From positions 1 through 12,727 of the forward strand of contig JAEZAY010000055.1 in assembly GCA_023427575.1 (NCBI GenBank): a DNA stretch of 12,727 bases, given 5' to 3'. The position numbers and the translations under genes were made by a program. This document shows, piece by piece, positions 1-6,446 of the stretch (positions are counted from its first letter, which is position 1; each line of letters opens with the position of its first letter). The notes below the pieces were generated by a model. It worked only from the letters and a program-made list of their open reading frames with translations. It was not told the origin of the DNA and made no database searches. Source of the stretch: Bacteroidota bacterium. Lineage in GTDB: Bacteria > Bacteroidota > Bacteroidia > Chitinophagales > Chitinophagaceae.

Positions 1-370
1 GGTAAATCCTTTTTAACAAAGCCCTGATTCTGATCAGAAGTTCTTTAAAGTCGAAAGGCTTTACAATATAATCGTCGGCCCCGGCATCAAAGCCCTCAAT
101 TTTATCATCAATGGCACTCAGGGCCGTAAGCATCACCACGGGTACGTTTGGGTTGCGGTTCCGGATCCGCCGGCATAATTCATATCCATTTAAGCCGGGC
201 AGATTAATATCCAGAATAACCAGGTCGAATGGCGCATTTTCAAACAGTTTTTTACCTGCCAGTCCATCATAAGCCAACTCTACCGTATACCCGTTTTCCG
301 CCAGTCCTTTCTGAAGGGAATCAGCAATTTTTTTCTCATCTTCTACTAATAAAATCCGTATCTCATCCAT
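1..370 (-). CDS. OmpR/PhoB-type response regulator, receiver domain (C-terminal part off left edge)
   Basis: This is a partial gene: 123 codons read leftward from an ATG at 370-368 with no stop before the window edge. The translation opens MDEIRILLVEDE, and the visible part is one complete CheY-like receiver domain. Acid-pocket residues are E10 and D11, the phospho-acceptor is D54 (in VILDINLPG), the switch Thr is T82 (VMLTALS) and the conserved Lys is K104 (DDYIVKPFDF). The signature D-D-Y-x-V-K-P-F and the following helix (ELLIRIRALLKR) are typical of OmpR/PhoB regulators, so a winged-helix DNA-binding domain should follow off the edge, often with a sensor kinase next to it. That C-terminal assignment is inferred, since the effector domain is not in the window. 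It is divergent from the receiver gene at 646. I see no Shine-Dalgarno sequence and no exact TAnnTTTG element directly ahead of the ATG. Confidence 0.9.
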   Translation of the reverse strand, partial: MDEIRILLVEDEKKIADSLQKGLAENGYTVELAYDGLAGKKLFENAPFDLVILDINLPGLNGYELCRRIRNRNPNVPVVMLTALSAIDDKIEGFDAGADDYIVKPFDFKELLIRIRALLKRIY

Positions 371-645
371 AATTTTAAACTTGGTAATTTGGAAAAAGTA
401 AGAAATTTATACCAACCCTGAACGCCCCGGAGGCCAGTATCAATTAAAAACGAATTAAAAAGCCCTCAGCCGGTTATACCGGGCCGGTATTCAATCCGTT
501 TTATCCCCCATTCCAAACATTAAGGGTAAATATTTAGAACCTGATTTATTACGATTTATTCTTTGTGAATAAAGAAAAAACGAAATATTTTGTTTTAAGA
601 TTATTCCAACCCTGGCTGCCTTTTCGGTTCTGAAAGAGGAGATGT
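371..645. other. Divergent intergenic region between two response regulators
   Basis: This 275-bp non-coding stretch must carry the start signals for both flanking genes. The right half is A+T-rich and holds a plausible promoter for the 646 gene (562-592). The left half contains a cluster of CCGG-type words at about 470-486, including a 5-bp inverted repeat CCGGT-TAT-ACCGG at 470-482. I see no ORF or RNA gene. Confidence 0.5.
562..592 (+). promoter_or_regulatory. Candidate Bacteroidota promoter for the single-domain response regulator
   Basis: A TTTG at 562-565 is followed after 20 nt by TATTTTG at 586-592. This resembles the Bacteroidota -33 TTTG / -7 TAnnTTTG pattern, except that the -7 word is one T short of consensus. 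It predicts a leader of roughly 45-50 nt before the ATG at 646. The assignment rests on sequence pattern only. Confidence 0.4.
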
Positions 646-1074
646 ATGAAAAACCCTGAACTAAACATATCTTATATCCTGTATGCGGACGATGATCCGG
701 ATGATATGATGCTTTTTTCCGAGGCCCTGCATCAGATCACCACGCATGTAGAAATGGATTTTGCCGAAAACAGTTCTTCCGTTATCCAGCAGATTGAAAA
801 TAAGAAACCGGATATCATATTTCTCGACCTGAACATGCCTGGCCAGACCGGGAAAGAATGCCTCCGGCAGATCCGGAGCAATTCTGATTACAATGATATT
901 CCGGTGGTCATTTATTCAACCTCCAATTCCCATTCGGAAATTGAATCCTGTTATAAAGAAGGTGCTAACCTGTACGTGGTAAAGCCTTTTCATTTCAACC
1001 AGCTAATCTCCACCCTGGAAAAAATTCTCATTACCGATTGGAAACCAAATCTCATCATTCCAATAATAAAATAA
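646..1074 (+). CDS. Single-domain (CheY/Rcp1-like) response regulator
   Basis: This 142-residue protein is one receiver domain with no output domain. The acid pocket is D15-D16-D17 (ADDDPDD), the phospho-acceptor is D61 (FLDLNMPG), the switch residue is S91 (VIYSTS) and the conserved Lys is K113 (VVKPF). The DDDxDD opening and YSTS motif match the Rcp1-like receivers abundant in Bacteroidota, which act by protein-protein contact, commonly relaying phosphate in hybrid-kinase pathways. The partner kinase is not in the window. The ATG at 646 is preceded by a purine-rich AGAGGAG (635-641), a clear Shine-Dalgarno-like sequence that the other genes here lack. Its 4-nt spacing is short. An ATG at 642 is out of frame. 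It is monocistronic, with terminator hairpins at 1079 and 1412 downstream. Confidence 0.9.
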   Translation: MKNPELNISYILYADDDPDDMMLFSEALHQITTHVEMDFAENSSSVIQQIENKKPDIIFLDLNMPGQTGKECLRQIRSNSDYNDIPVVIYSTSNSHSEIESCYKEGANLYVVKPFHFNQLISTLEKILITDWKPNLIIPIIK

Positions 1075-1098
1075 AAAATCGGGTGTGGAAACACCCGA
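1072..1098 (-). terminator. Hairpin terminator, T-run on the minus strand
   Basis: TCGGGTGT (1079-1086) pairs perfectly with ACACCCGA (1091-1098) around a GGAA loop, an 8-bp stem. The A-run at 1073-1078 becomes a T-run after the stem when read on the minus strand, so the best intrinsic-terminator orientation is leftward. On the plus strand the 3' flank is only moderately T-rich. It may still act in both directions, ending the receiver gene, whose TAA is at 1072-1074. Confidence 0.6.
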
Positions 1099-1281
1099 AT
1101 TGTATTGGTTAAGGCTCTGATAATAATATTGAATTGATATGATTGTAATTTCTATGGAATTCAGAGGAGCACTGAATTATTCCTTCAAAACCGTGCCTTT
1201 TTTTATAAATGCCAGTCAGAACTGAAAATATAATGAAGAGTGGGTAAAACAGGCTAATAAAATGTGCAATTAAATCCACGT

Positions 1282-1316
1282 TTTGTATAAAAGCATCTCA
1301 GATTTAAATAATTTTG
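1282..1316 (+). promoter_or_regulatory. Candidate promoter for a short intergenic transcript
   Basis: TTTG at 1282-1285 and an exact TAATTTTG (TAnnTTTG) at 1309-1316 are separated by 23 nt, at the long end of the spacing seen in Bacteroidota promoters. Transcription would begin near 1321 and run into the intrinsic terminator ending at 1440, giving an RNA of about 120 nt. Confidence 0.35.
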
Positions 1317-1390
1317 ATCCAGAAAAGCCCAAAAACAAGCCGGATCCGGAGAATATTAAAATTGGCATGAAGTTTCGAAAAGATATATAA
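1283..1390 (+). CDS. Doubtful small ORF (34 codons) before a strong terminator
   Basis: A frame open from 1274 can start at TTG 1283 and ends at TAA 1388-1390, 21 nt ahead of the terminator stem at 1412. The translation is hydrophilic and charged and contains DPEKPKNKPDPEN and ends GMKFRKDI, which looks more protein-like than random A+T-rich sequence. I do not recognise it. There is no ATG at the 5' end (the only in-frame ATG is at 1367), no ribosome-binding site, and an exact -7 promoter word lies inside it at 1309. It may be a gene remnant, a small peptide gene, or chance. A hydrophobic 32-codon ORF lies opposite on the minus strand. Confidence 0.2.
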   Translation: MYKSISDLNNFDPEKPKNKPDPENIKIGMKFRKDI

Positions 1391-1411
1391 CATGTTTAGG
1401 GTTTAGGGGTT

Positions 1412-1440
1412 AACCTCGCTTTATAGCGAGGTTTTTTTTT
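1412..1440 (+). terminator. Strong Rho-independent terminator (+ strand)
   Basis: AACCTCGCT (1412-1420) pairs perfectly with AGCGAGGTT (1425-1433) across a TTAT loop, giving a 9-bp stem that runs straight into a T-tract ending at 1440. The orientation is rightward. It lies 340 nt beyond the receiver gene stop, so it may serve as back-up for that gene or end an independent short transcript from about 1320. Confidence 0.9.
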
Positions 1441-1467
1441 GCCCCGATTTCAGGTCTTCTCGCGCAT

Positions 1468-1490
1468 AAAAAAACCAGGCTTTCGCCTGG
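1468..1490 (-). terminator. korA: Rho-independent terminator of korA (- strand)
   Basis: CCAGGC (1475-1480) pairs with GCCTGG (1485-1490). Read on the minus strand this is a 6-bp G+C-rich stem with a stable GAAA tetraloop, followed by seven Ts (complement of 1468-1474). It lies about 70 nt downstream of the korA stop and closes that transcription unit, which implies no korB follows. Confidence 0.85.
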
Positions 1491-1561
1491 CTTTAACGGA
1501 TTTCTTCCGAGGCCCCGGGTAATACATCTTTACCCTTACACTAATGCTATTTGGATTAGCA

Positions 1562-3406
1562 CTATAGCAGTTCCCGGATCCGTGCAACCAATTCTGTTTT
1601 GGTTATGGGAACGCCCATAATTTTATTATAAGCCCGGGCATCTATCAAATATTGATCACGAATGATCTTTATCAACTGTCCATTGTTAATTTCCGGGATC
1701 AAAACAGTCTCAAAATTTTTCAGGATTTCCCCCAGATTTTTCGGGAATGGACGCAGATAGCGCAGATGCGCATGACTTACCGATTGTCCCTCCCGCAGCA
1801 ATTCGTCCACCGCACTTTTAATAGCGCCATAAGTACTGCCCCAGCCAAGCACCAGTAACTTTCCACTTTCAGGCCCGTTATCGATTGCCTGCAGCGGAAT
1901 ATAATCGGCTATCTTATCCACTTTTTCCTGGCGGATCTTAACCATCAGCTGATGGTTTTCGGGGTCATAGCTCACATTTCCGGTGATGTTTTGCTTCTCC
2001 AGGCCACCGATCCGGTGTTCCAAACCCGCTGTACCGGGAATCGCCCATGGCCGCACCAGCTTCTCATCGCGGAGATAGGGTTGAAACTTTTCCTCTCCAT
2101 GCCCAAGTTCCGTTTTAAACCGGGCGGCGATTTTCACCAGCTCTTCAGAATTCGGAAATTTCCAGGGCTCCGCCCCATTCGCGATATATCCATCGCTTAA
2201 GAAAATCACAGGGGTCATATGCTCCACCGAAATCCGCACGGCTTCATAAATAGCAGCGAAACAGTCGCTCGGCGTCGATGCCGAAATCACCGGCATCGGG
2301 CATTCCCCGTTTCTGCCATAATACGACTGTAATAAATCGCTCTGCTCTGTTTTTGTGGGCAAACCGGTGGAAGGCCCGCCCCTTTGAATATTGCAGATAA
2401 TGAGGGGAATTTCCAGCATCACCGCCAAACCCATCGCTTCAGCCTTCAGGGCCATTCCCGGGCCGGAAGTGGTTGTTACACCCAGCGAGCCGCCGTAACT
2501 GGCACCTATAGCCGAAGTAATGGCCGCAATTTCATCTTCAGCCTGAAAGGTTTTTACTCCAAAAGCTTTTTGCCGGCTTAGTTCATGCAGAATATCAGAT
2601 GCCGGCGTAATGGGATAGGAGCCAAGAAATAGCTGCAGCCCGCTTTTTTGAGCGGCCGCAACCAGCCCATATGCCAATGCCTGATTGCCCATGATAGACC
2701 GGTAAACACCGGGTTCCATCTTTGCTTTTTCTACTTTATAACGCGTGGTAAAAGTTTCTGTGGTATCGCCAAAGAAATAACCCGCTTGCAGTGCTTTAAT
2801 ATTACTTTCCAGTATCTCAGGCTTCTTGCCAAACTTTTCTTTCAGAAACAGGATGGTATTGTCCATATCGCGATTGTACATCCAGTACAAAAACCCCAGT
2901 ACGAACATATTTTTCGCGCGGTCTTTTTCCTTTGTACCCATGGCAATCTCTTTCAATGCCTCGCGGGTCATTCGGGTAACATCCATTTTGATCAGTTCGA
3001 AACCGGACAAACTTCCATCCTCCAGCGGGTTTACCCCCTCGGGATAATTCGCCAGACGAAGATTTTTGGCGTCGAAACCATCGGTATTGGCAATGATCTT
3101 CCCGTCTTTTTTCAGGGCGCGCAAATTTGCTTTCAGGGCGGCTGCGTTCATTGCCACCAGCACATCGCATTCATCACCGGGAGTGTAAACGCGGTCGCTG
3201 GAAAAACGAAGCTGATACCCGCTTACGCCCGGCAGGGTGCCCTGGGGAGCGCGGATTTCAGCCGGAAAATCGGGAAAGGTGGCGAGGTCAAGCCCCATCA
3301 GGGCCGTGTTATTGGTGAACTGCGAACCGGTAAGCTGCATTCCATCGCCGGAATCGCCGGCAAACTTGATAACAACGTCTTGCCTGAGTTCTTCTTTTAC
3401 ATTCAT
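1562..3406 (-). CDS. korA: 2-oxoglutarate:ferredoxin oxidoreductase, fused gamma/alpha subunit
   Basis: KorA-type 2-oxoacid:acceptor oxidoreductase. With its beta subunit it converts 2-oxoglutarate and CoA to succinyl-CoA and CO2, reducing ferredoxin, in the cytoplasm. In the 616-residue reading from GTG 3412, residues 12-200 are the gamma domain ([17 protein letters not shown]), about 240-440 the alpha pyrimidine-type domain ([10 protein letters not shown] 264-273, QAEDEIAA 290-297) and about 515-616 the C-terminal domain. The stretch [20 protein letters not shown] (341-360) matches enzymes annotated as 2-oxoglutarate-specific. The TPP and Fe-S sites belong to the beta subunit, which is not in the window. 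I prefer ATG 3406 (614 residues) over GTG 3412, because a -7 element ends at 3414. The gene lies 48 bp after the GH3 fusion gene on the same strand and may be co-transcribed. The exact 2-oxoacid substrate is inferred. Confidence 0.92.
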   Translation of the reverse strand: MNVKEELRQDVVIKFAGDSGDGMQLTGSQFTNNTALMGLDLATFPDFPAEIRAPQGTLPGVSGYQLRFSSDRVYTPGDECDVLVAMNAAALKANLRALKKDGKIIANTDGFDAKNLRLANYPEGVNPLEDGSLSGFELIKMDVTRMTREALKEIAMGTKEKDRAKNMFVLGFLYWMYNRDMDNTILFLKEKFGKKPEILESNIKALQAGYFFGDTTETFTTRYKVEKAKMEPGVYRSIMGNQALAYGLVAAAQKSGLQLFLGSYPITPASDILHELSRQKAFGVKTFQAEDEIAAITSAIGASYGGSLGVTTTSGPGMALKAEAMGLAVMLEIPLIICNIQRGGPSTGLPTKTEQSDLLQSYYGRNGECPMPVISASTPSDCFAAIYEAVRISVEHMTPVIFLSDGYIANGAEPWKFPNSEELVKIAARFKTELGHGEEKFQPYLRDEKLVRPWAIPGTAGLEHRIGGLEKQNITGNVSYDPENHQLMVKIRQEKVDKIADYIPLQAIDNGPESGKLLVLGWGSTYGAIKSAVDELLREGQSVSHAHLRYLRPFPKNLGEILKNFETVLIPEINNGQLIKIIRDQYLIDARAYNKIMGVPITKTELVARIRELL

Positions 3407-3409
3407 ATT

Positions 3410-3436
3410 CACGCAAAATTAAGACAAGTTTGCGTG
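3410..3436. repeat. 8-bp perfect inverted repeat ahead of korA
   Basis: CACGCAAA (3410-3417) and TTTGCGTG (3429-3436) are perfect inverted copies separated by 11 nt. They cover the -7 element and the bases just before the korA ATG. There is no T-run on either side, so this does not read as a terminator. An operator or an RNA hairpin at the intergenic junction is more likely. Its role is unproven. Confidence 0.45.
3414..3421 (-). promoter_or_regulatory. korA: Candidate -7 element of korA
   Basis: Read on the minus strand, 3421-3414 is TAATTTTG, an exact TAnnTTTG match, 7 nt ahead of the ATG at 3406. Transcription would start at or within a few bases of that ATG, giving an almost leaderless mRNA. 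No good -33 TTG sits at the usual distance, so co-transcription from the gene upstream remains possible. Confidence 0.4.
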
Positions 3437-3454
3437 TGAATACAGGTATTTCAA

Positions 3455-6388
3455 CTATTTAACGCTCAGGCTGGCAGCCGGAGCCAATGCTTCATAAATC
3501 GCTTCATGCACTTTTGGTCTTACGCTCATTCTCAAAAACTTACCCGGGTCTTTGCTATTCACGCGGTTCGACAGAAATATATAGATCAGATTTTCTTTGG
3601 GATCAATCCATAAACAGGTGCCGGTAAAACCAGTATGCCCAAAGGTTAGCGGCGATGCCGATAATGTAGGATAAGGCTCTTTACGGGTCGCATTGTCTTT
3701 TTCGGGTTTATCGAAGCCCAGTCCGCGGCGGCTGCTGTTCTGGTAGGCCGTAAAAAGCTCCACGGTTTCCGGTTTAAAAAACTGAATGCCCTGAAAACTG
3801 CCTTTATTCAGCAACACCTGTGATAATACGGCCAGATCATAGGCGGTACTGAACAGGCCGGCATGACCTGCAATTCCGCCGAACATGGCCGCACCCGGAT
3901 CATGCACATCGCCATGAATCAACTGTTCACGAAACCCTGCTTCTCTTTCCGTAGGAGCTATGTTCATTACCGGAAAACGGTCTCTTGGCCGAAAACCGGT
4001 TCTTGTCATTTGCAGCGGATCGTAAAAATTCTTCTTAACATATTCATCCAGATTCATCCCCGAGATCTGATGAACGATATCGCCAAGGAAAATAAAATCC
4101 ATATCGCTGTACAGATACCTGCCCTGCGGACCCAGTGGGCTGGTCATCATGCGCTGATACATGGTATCGATCCAGTCGCTGCGCATATATAAATGCTCAG
4201 CCACGCGAACGGAGTAAACAGGGCCCTGCCTTTTACTGTAAATGGAATAATCCGGCCTGCTCTTTTTCAAAGTGTCTACCGTTTCGCGGTAAAAGGGAAT
4301 CCATCCCCTCAATCCGGCCTGATGCAACAAAATATCGCGGATGTTTAAACCCGCTTTGTTGGTGCCGCGGGTTACCGGTAAATAATCACCCAGGGTTTTA
4401 TTTAAATCCAGTTTTCCTTCTTCATACAGTTTCATAACCGCCACGGTGGTTGCCATGATTTTCGTGACCGAAGCCATATCGTAAATAGTTTCGGGATATA
4501 CCGGCTGAACACTATCGTATGTATAATGACCGAATGAACGCTCATACGCAATCTTTCCATTTTTCGCCACCAGAACCACCGCGCCCGGAATAGCTTCATT
4601 ACGGATCGCATCTTTTACAATCGAGTCGATCCGGGTAAGATCTTCCGATTTAAAACCCAGCTCATTTAAATTTCCGTTTGGAAGAAGGCGGTTAACTGTT
4701 AAGCCCGAGCCATACCTGAACTCTTTACATACCGTTACCGGTAAACGTCCCCTTGCCATAAAGCGACCGGCAACCAGATCGGCAGCGGTTTCCTGTGTAA
4801 TGGCATCGTCTTCATAACAGGCAACCAACACTTTACTATCGCAGAAATTTCCAATCAGATACGGATTTCCAAAAGCCAGCGTAATGGTACGGTGCTGATT
4901 TTGCAATTGGCGCAGCAGCGATAAGGCGGCATTGCTCACGCCGAAATTGTTGGCCGGAAATCTTGAGTAACCATGCAAGCCGATGATCACAACATCATAT
5001 CTGCCTTTAAACAAATCGAGCGTGGGCTGAATCTTTGTTGAGTCCAGTTTATAATCGAAATAATAAACATGCGCATCGAATTCATCGCGGATCTTGCCGG
5101 CAAAAGCATTGTCTTTATTCAAACCAAATCCCAGATAAGCCACTCTTTTTCCCGCCGGCAAAGGGAATATGGAGGCATCTTCGTTTTTTAGGACGGTGAT
5201 CGCATTTTCAGCAACCAGGCGGCGCATGTCTGGAACATCTTTATTCAGGTCTTCGGTCAGATTTTCCAGTTCCACCGGCTTCCACTCTGCCAGGCCATGC
5301 ATAAACTTCGCCTGCAACACTTTTTTCACCCGCGCGTTCAGATCCTCCATTTTAATTTTGCGTTTGCTGATCGCTTCTTTGATTTTCTGGATGCTATTGG
5401 GAATATCGCCCGGCAAACAAAGCATATCATTGCCGGCAATCAGGGATTGGGCAGAAACTTCGCCGGCAGGATAAAATTTTGACACCCCTTTCATTTCGAG
5501 GGCATCGGTAAATGTGAGCCCCTCAAAATTCATTTCATCGCGAAGCAAGCCGGTAACCGTTTTCGGCGACAGGGAAGTTGCCCTGTTAGCGGTGTTATCG
5601 ATGGCGGGAATGGATAAATGCGCCACCATTACGCTGCCCACGCCGGCATTTATTATCTGGCGGAACGGATACAATTCCAGATCGTTGAGCTGGGCCATTG
5701 TTTTATTTATAACGGGAAGATCGTGGTGCGAATCGACCGTTACATCACCATGACCGGGAAAATGTTTGGCGCAGGCCATCACACCCACTTCACGCATGCC
5801 TTTCATGTATTGTATTCCATATAGAGCAACTTTGTATTTATCCTCGCCAAAAGAGCGATCGTTGATAACCGGATTGGCCGGATTGTTATTTACGTCCACC
5901 ACCGGAGCGTAATTCACCTGAATTCCAATCCGCCGGCATTGTTCACCCACTATTTTACCGTAATCAAAAATGATTTTTCCATCCTGAACCGCGCCCAGCA
6001 TCATCTGCCGGTTAAGCGGCGCCACGCTGTCGAAACGCATTCCCACCCCGGTTTCGGCATCGATGGCTACCAGGAGCGGGGTTTTGGCAGCCTCCTGAAA
6101 TTTATTAATCAGAGTTGCCTGCTGGATGGGGCCGCCCTGAAACAGGCAGAGTCCGCCAATATTGTATTTGCGGATCGCATTCATCACCTCTTCTTCGTAA
6201 AAAATAACCCGGTTCGGGCCACCCAGGCTGGATACCCGCACGATCATCAGCTGGGCAATCTTTTCTTCCAGGCTCAGCGTCTTGAAAACACTGTCTGCCC
6301 ACCTCGAGGCATTAACCAGATTTTTCGATTGTGCGTAAGAGAAAAAGGAAATCAGGATCACTGATACGGACAAAAGGGTTTTCTTCAT
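3455..6388 (-). CDS. Secreted GH3 beta-N-acetylglucosaminidase (NagZ-like) fused to a serine beta-lactamase-like hydrolase
   Basis: This 977-residue protein has an N-terminal signal peptide (MKKTLLSVSVILISFFSYAQ, cleavage about residue 20), so it is exported, probably to the periplasm. Residues about 35-365 are a GH3 TIM barrel with the NagZ loop KHFPGHGDVTVDSH (208-221, D219/H221 as the likely acid-base dyad) and nucleophile D295 (LTFTDALEM). About 390-555 is the GH3 C-terminal sandwich. About 580-965 is a class C/PBP-like serine hydrolase with S640-VT-K643, Y760-S-D762 and H918-T-G920, so all three catalytic motifs are present. In Bacillus subtilis the separate neighbours NagZ and AmiE (also beta-lactamase fold) act in turn on muropeptides, removing GlcNAc and then cleaving the MurNAc-L-Ala amide. 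By analogy I infer a bifunctional muropeptide-recycling enzyme. The amidase role of the C-terminal half is inference; an esterase or D-aminopeptidase remains possible. It is divergent from mutL and upstream of korA. Confidence 0.9.
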   Translation of the reverse strand: MKKTLLSVSVILISFFSYAQSKNLVNASRWADSVFKTLSLEEKIAQLMIVRVSSLGGPNRVIFYEEEVMNAIRKYNIGGLCLFQGGPIQQATLINKFQEAAKTPLLVAIDAETGVGMRFDSVAPLNRQMMLGAVQDGKIIFDYGKIVGEQCRRIGIQVNYAPVVDVNNNPANPVINDRSFGEDKYKVALYGIQYMKGMREVGVMACAKHFPGHGDVTVDSHHDLPVINKTMAQLNDLELYPFRQIINAGVGSVMVAHLSIPAIDNTANRATSLSPKTVTGLLRDEMNFEGLTFTDALEMKGVSKFYPAGEVSAQSLIAGNDMLCLPGDIPNSIQKIKEAISKRKIKMEDLNARVKKVLQAKFMHGLAEWKPVELENLTEDLNKDVPDMRRLVAENAITVLKNEDASIFPLPAGKRVAYLGFGLNKDNAFAGKIRDEFDAHVYYFDYKLDSTKIQPTLDLFKGRYDVVIIGLHGYSRFPANNFGVSNAALSLLRQLQNQHRTITLAFGNPYLIGNFCDSKVLVACYEDDAITQETAADLVAGRFMARGRLPVTVCKEFRYGSGLTVNRLLPNGNLNELGFKSEDLTRIDSIVKDAIRNEAIPGAVVLVAKNGKIAYERSFGHYTYDSVQPVYPETIYDMASVTKIMATTVAVMKLYEEGKLDLNKTLGDYLPVTRGTNKAGLNIRDILLHQAGLRGWIPFYRETVDTLKKSRPDYSIYSKRQGPVYSVRVAEHLYMRSDWIDTMYQRMMTSPLGPQGRYLYSDMDFIFLGDIVHQISGMNLDEYVKKNFYDPLQMTRTGFRPRDRFPVMNIAPTEREAGFREQLIHGDVHDPGAAMFGGIAGHAGLFSTAYDLAVLSQVLLNKGSFQGIQFFKPETVELFTAYQNSSRRGLGFDKPEKDNATRKEPYPTLSASPLTFGHTGFTGTCLWIDPKENLIYIFLSNRVNSKDPGKFLRMSVRPKVHEAIYEALAPAASLSVK

Positions 6389-6446
6389 GGCAACGTAAAA
6401 AGCTTAATTTATTCGCAGTAAATTGCAGGCACAAATTAGCACAGAT

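Larger units (their letters stand above)
1075..1561. other. Gene-poor intergenic stretch with three terminators
   Basis: This 487-bp region lies between convergent genes (receiver on +, korA on -). It holds a hairpin at 1079-1098, a strong plus-strand terminator at 1412-1440 and a minus-strand terminator at 1468-1490. Between the first two there is about 310 bp of A+T-rich sequence without a convincing gene. It contains one exact TAnnTTTG word (1309-1316), a 10-bp palindrome CCGGATCCGG (1340-1349) and short ORFs on both strands (34 codons on +, up to 32 on -). A decayed gene, a small RNA or a small-peptide gene are all possible. Confidence 0.5.

Noticed and set aside
470..486. Cluster of CCGG words that could be a REP-like element
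   Set aside because: CCGG words are common throughout this window, including inside genes, and no second copy of the whole arrangement is seen.
1154..1225. 23-codon ATG-started ORF after the receiver gene
   Set aside because: Very short, no ribosome-binding site, no recognisable pattern; expected by chance in A+T-rich intergenic sequence.
2648..3439. 263-codon open frame on the + strand opposite korA
   Set aside because: It lies wholly antisense to a gene with clear family motifs, its translation has no recognisable domain and is rich in His/Cys/Gln runs typical of mirrored coding sequence, and it has no promoter or ribosome-binding site.
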